Shown here: positions 61,082 to 64,000 of the stretch, piece by piece | How the letters are laid out: each line of letters begins with the position of its first letter | Numbering within the stretch: position 1 is the stretch's first letter | Assembly (NCBI RefSeq): GCF_004799645.1 | Contig: NZ_CP031306.1 | Coordinates: 744,001 to 808,000, forward strand | Origin: Natronorubrum bangense | Lineage (GTDB): Archaea; Halobacteriota; Halobacteria; Halobacteriales; Natrialbaceae | Direction: 5' to 3' | Length of the DNA: 64,000 nucleotides | Translations under genes and position numbers: made by a program | Notes under the pieces: generated by a model | The model's input: the letters and a program-made list of their open reading frames with translations, nothing else | Told to the model about the DNA's origin: nothing | Database searches by the model: none

Positions 61082-62254
61082 ATGTCCAATTCCACGTTTC
61101 GGTTGATGACATCCACTGACCCGTCAGGGTGGAAAGGTTCACGACGAAAGTATCTTCTTGCGACTGGTGCGGCAGGGATCGCTGGGTTGGCCGGCTGTCT
61201 CGGTGGTGACGACGGCAACGGTTCTGGAGGCAGCGGTGGCTCTGGAACCAACGATTTTCCGGATTTTAACCCTGACCTGGTCCCAGGCGACGGTGCCGAT
61301 TACGTCGAGATGTTTCCCCAGCCCGCAGAGAAGATGTACGAGATGGGGAACTACCAGGCCGACAAAGAGGGTCTCCTAGGGCCACTCGAGGACCCGCGGG
61401 ACGAGCCACGGTACGGCGGTGAACTCTGGGAAGTGTCGGACTCGAGTGAGTACATCGATCCGGATCCGATCGAGATGACGTTCGTGCCGGACGAAGATCC
61501 GGCGGCATTAGAGCGGGCGATGGAGCCACTCATGGACCAGATCGAGGAGTACACGGATCGGTCGGTCAGGTACGTCCCGCTCGACTCCTATGCAGCGATG
61601 GTCGAAGCGATGCGCAGTGAGCGACTACACTTCGGCCGAATGAGTGCAGGCAATATGCCATACGCAGCTAATCTCGCGGGTGCGGTTCCGATCGCACACA
61701 TCATGGCCGACGACTATTACGGGAACGCCTTCTGGATGATCACCCACCGTGACAACAACGATATCAACACGGTGTACGACCTCGAGGGCATCGAGGTAAC
61801 GCACGCCGACCCGGGCTCTGGTTCGGGCAACCTCGAGCCCCGTGTGTTCATCGAGGACGACGCCGGACTCGTCGCCGAGGAGGACTATGACGTCGACTTC
61901 TCTGGCGGTCACGACACCTCTGTCAGAGGCATTGGTCAAGGCGACTACGAAGTTGGCCCCTGTGGCGGTCCGACGTTTGCGAACATGGTCGAACAAGGGC
62001 AGATCGATCCTGAAGACTACAAAGTGATCTACATGGGTCCGGTGATGCCACGTGGTCCGATGGCGCACATCTACAATCTCAAACCCGAGATCGTCGACGG
62101 GATCACGAAAGCGCTGCTTGATCATGACTACCACGGAACGGCCATGGAAGAGGAGCTGGGGTACAACAACTTCATCGAGGTCGATTACTACACGACCTAC
62201 GACCCGGTTTTGCAAGTCCACGAGGCACTGGGTGAAGAGTACGACGACCTGTAA
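61082..62254 (+). CDS. phnD: phosphate/phosphonate ABC transporter substrate-binding lipoprotein PhnD
   Basis: 390 residues. SRRKYLLATGAAGIAGLAGC is a twin-arginine signal with a lipobox, followed by a Gly/Ser linker. The PhnD fold shows EMTFVPDEDPAALERAMEPL, RYVPLDSYAAMVEAMRSERL and IEVTHADPGSGSGNL. The C-terminal FIEVDYYTTYDPVLQVHEAL is usual. It binds a phosphonate, phosphite or similar anion outside the cell and hands it to PhnC/PhnE encoded next. A second start at 61106 is possible. Confidence 0.92.
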   Translation: MSNSTFRLMTSTDPSGWKGSRRKYLLATGAAGIAGLAGCLGGDDGNGSGGSGGSGTNDFPDFNPDLVPGDGADYVEMFPQPAEKMYEMGNYQADKEGLLGPLEDPRDEPRYGGELWEVSDSSEYIDPDPIEMTFVPDEDPAALERAMEPLMDQIEEYTDRSVRYVPLDSYAAMVEAMRSERLHFGRMSAGNMPYAANLAGAVPIAHIMADDYYGNAFWMITHRDNNDINTVYDLEGIEVTHADPGSGSGNLEPRVFIEDDAGLVAEEDYDVDFSGGHDTSVRGIGQGDYEVGPCGGPTFANMVEQGQIDPEDYKVIYMGPVMPRGPMAHIYNLKPEIVDGITKALLDHDYHGTAMEEELGYNNFIEVDYYTTYDPVLQVHEALGEEYDDL

Positions 62255-62349
62255 CGTCTACAATCACTAACACACGGACCTGCTTCGTCTCTCGAGCAGT
62301 CGAACTCGAGGGCGATCACGACTAATTCAATCTTTAAATAACCCACATA

Positions 62350-63189
62350 ATGTTAACTGTACGAAACGTATCGAAGACCTATCCGGGCGGTGAAGAGGCG
62401 CTGAAAGACGTCTCTTTCGAGGTGAGCGGAAACGAGATCGTCGCGATAATCGGCCCAAGCGGTGCCGGAAAGAGCACACTCATCAACTGTGTCAACCGAC
62501 TCACCGAACCCACTGCAGGAGAGATCCACATCGACGACCTTGAGGTGACTACTCTCTCGAAGCGACAGCTCCGTCGGGCCCGCCGGGACATCGCGATGAT
62601 CTTCCAAGAGTACAATCTCGTCGAGCGACTCACTGTCATGGAAAACGTGCTCTCGGGGCGACTGGGCTATCTGAGTACTTGGAACGCATTCCGCCGGAAG
62701 TTCCCCTCCGAAGACATCGAATTCGCACGCGAAACTCTGGAGCGAGTCGGTCTCGGCGGACACGAACGCGACCGCGCTGACGAGTTATCTGGTGGCCAGC
62801 GCCAGCGCGTGGGGATCGCACGAGCGGTAATCCAACGGCCGAAGATCATGCTCGCCGACGAACCGACGAGCAGCCTCGATCCGGAAACGTCTCACGCCGT
62901 AATGGAACTGTTGACCGAGATCGCTGCCGAGGAAGATATCCCCATTTTGATTAACATCCACGAAGTCGATCTCGCACTCGAGTACGCAGACCGTATCATC
63001 GGTCTCACCGATGGTGAGATCGTCTTCGATGGACCACCAGAGGTACTCGACGAGTCTGCCAAAGACCGAATCTATCGGAACGGGGACTCTCGAGATCACA
63101 CTTCCGACGCGAACCAGTCCGACGAATCTCGAGATGCCGACGAGCAACCGACCATCGAGGGACAGAAGATCCAGCGGGGGCTCGAGTAA
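62350..63189 (+). CDS. phnC: phosphonate ABC transporter ATP-binding protein PhnC
   Basis: 279 residues. Walker A GPSGAGKST at 35-43, signature LSGGQRQRVGIARA, Walker B IMLADEPTSSLD and the switch histidine in NIHEVDLALEYAD. IFQEYNLVERLTVMENVLSG is the PhnC subgroup Q-loop block. The C-terminal 40 residues are acidic and basic linker without similarity. It powers uptake with PhnE. It is 95 bases after phnD and 2 bases before phnE. Confidence 0.94.
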   Translation: MLTVRNVSKTYPGGEEALKDVSFEVSGNEIVAIIGPSGAGKSTLINCVNRLTEPTAGEIHIDDLEVTTLSKRQLRRARRDIAMIFQEYNLVERLTVMENVLSGRLGYLSTWNAFRRKFPSEDIEFARETLERVGLGGHERDRADELSGGQRQRVGIARAVIQRPKIMLADEPTSSLDPETSHAVMELLTEIAAEEDIPILINIHEVDLALEYADRIIGLTDGEIVFDGPPEVLDESAKDRIYRNGDSRDHTSDANQSDESRDADEQPTIEGQKIQRGLE

Positions 63190-63191
63190 CC

Positions 63192-64000
63192 GTGGTTCGG
63201 GCGCTCGTGGACCGGTTCCGGCAGACCGACGACACGGAGTACATCGTCTGGCGTCGCCCGACCGTGTTCCCCAGCTACCGGGTGAAGTACCTGACGTACA
63301 TTCTCCTCGTCGGGTTCGTCCTCTGGAGTGCATGGGCGATTCGCATCTCGCCGGAGCGGTTCATCCAGGGGCTGGGCGCGACCGCCGAGTTCCTCGAGTC
63401 GATGTGGCCGCCGGATTTCGGCGAACGTGAACGCGAACTCATCAGAGAGGGTATCGGCGAAACGCTCGCAATGGCGGTTGTAGCGACGATTCTCGGCGTC
63501 GCGGCCAGCCTCCCCGTGGCGTTCATGGCCGCAAGAAATCTCGCGCCGTGGCCGGTCTACTATTTCGCCCGGAGCCTGATCATGATCTCGCGGTCGTTTC
63601 ACAGCCTCATCATTGGGATCATCTTCGTCGTCGCCGTCGGCTTTGGTCCGTTCGCTGGTGCGCTCACGCTTTCGTTCGCGACGGTCGGCTTCTACGCGAA
63701 GATTCTCGCTGACGACCTCGAGAACATTGACATGGGGCAACTCCGGGCGATCGAGACCGCGGGCGCGAACAAACTTCAGGTAATTCTCTACGGTGCCGTC
63801 CCACAGGCCTTACCGCGGATGATCGGGCTCGCGATATACCGCTGGGATATCAACGTTCGCTCGAGTACGATCATCGGCATCGTCGGTGCCGGTGGGATTG
63901 GCTTCACCCTGCTCAACGCGTTCGACCGCTACCAGTACGATTTCGCCGTCGCGATCCTCATCGTCATCGTCGCGATCGTTCTCGCCGGTGAGGTCGCCAG
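63192..64000 (+). CDS. phnE: phosphonate ABC transporter permease PhnE, partial
   Basis: Read from a GTG at 63192, 2 bases after the phnC stop; the window ends before its stop. VVRALVDRFRQTDDTEYIVW is a cytosolic start. Helices with YLTYILLVGFVLWSAWAIRI and LAMAVVATILGVAASLPVAF follow. The coupling-helix region ETAGANKLQVILYGAVPQAL and GIVGAGGIGFTLL are those of binding-protein-dependent permeases. 269 residues are visible. It is the membrane channel of the phn transporter. Confidence 0.92.
   Translation, partial: MVRALVDRFRQTDDTEYIVWRRPTVFPSYRVKYLTYILLVGFVLWSAWAIRISPERFIQGLGATAEFLESMWPPDFGERERELIREGIGETLAMAVVATILGVAASLPVAFMAARNLAPWPVYYFARSLIMISRSFHSLIIGIIFVVAVGFGPFAGALTLSFATVGFYAKILADDLENIDMGQLRAIETAGANKLQVILYGAVPQALPRMIGLAIYRWDINVRSSTIIGIVGAGGIGFTLLNAFDRYQYDFAVAILIVIVAIVLAGEVA

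Overview
The window comes from a haloarchaeon. The proteins are strongly acidic, secreted proteins mostly carry twin-arginine (RR) signals and haloarchaeal lipoboxes, and promoters look archaeal (TATA boxes about 27-35 bases upstream of leaderless starts). The window also encodes a TATA-binding protein, a geranylgeranyl-reductase-type flavoprotein, bacterio-opsin-activator-type sensors, DUF7344 regulators and IS200/IS605-IS1341 elements of the halophile kind. The dense use of CTCGAG-type codon pairs resembles Natrialba/Haloterrigena-like genera, which is inference only.

Layout. 1-9 kb is ordinary housekeeping: the tail of a DUF1998 helicase, an SDR oxidoreductase, DUF2237, an MFS transporter, a deacetylase-like protein, a HAD phosphatase, a membrane-anchored serine hydrolase and a geranylgeranyl reductase. 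9-17 kb is damaged by transposons. A palindrome-associated mini-element splits a membrane-protein gene, a 139-bp minimal element sits in the next gene, and a complete 1.97-kb IS605-type element (tnpA, a DUF2080 gene, tnpB) sits eight codons into a large sensor/HTH_10 gene. 17-21 kb holds a DUF7344-receiver protein, a multi-PAS histidine kinase and a CoA-binding protein. 21-29 kb is a secretion cluster: a SipW-like signal peptidase beside six exported proteins of the TasA/camelysin type, one with an inserted von Willebrand A domain. DUF7344 membrane regulators lie nearby at 29.1 and 31.7 kb. 32-35 kb has TBP, a ribbon-helix-helix protein and an AT-rich, gene-poor stretch.

35-51.5 kb is a haem island. 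It carries cytochrome c maturation genes ccmF, a thioredoxin-like ccmG, ccmB, ccmA, ccdA, ccmE, ccmC and a 47-residue ccmD-like gene. They surround a dihaem cytochrome c peroxidase and a membrane-anchored molybdopterin (sulfite-oxidase-type) enzyme, and are followed by hemE, hemH and hemG. Together these could make haem, attach it to c-type cytochromes and use it in a periplasm-facing redox chain.

51.7-55.7 kb looks like plasmid stability DNA: about 1.3 kb of ~160-base iterons centred on a 14-base palindrome, a parA ATPase, a translationally coupled small acidic partner and a tyrosine recombinase. This suggests that the window is from a megaplasmid or contains an integrated one. 55.9-61 kb has another hairpin-rich mini-element, a deletion scar joining hxlR and antiporter fragments, a LivK-type binding protein, a GAP/LysE-like membrane protein, a DUF4397 protein with a charged repeat tail and a metallo-beta-lactamase pseudogene. 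The window ends in a phosphonate-type ABC transporter (phnD, phnC, partial phnE).
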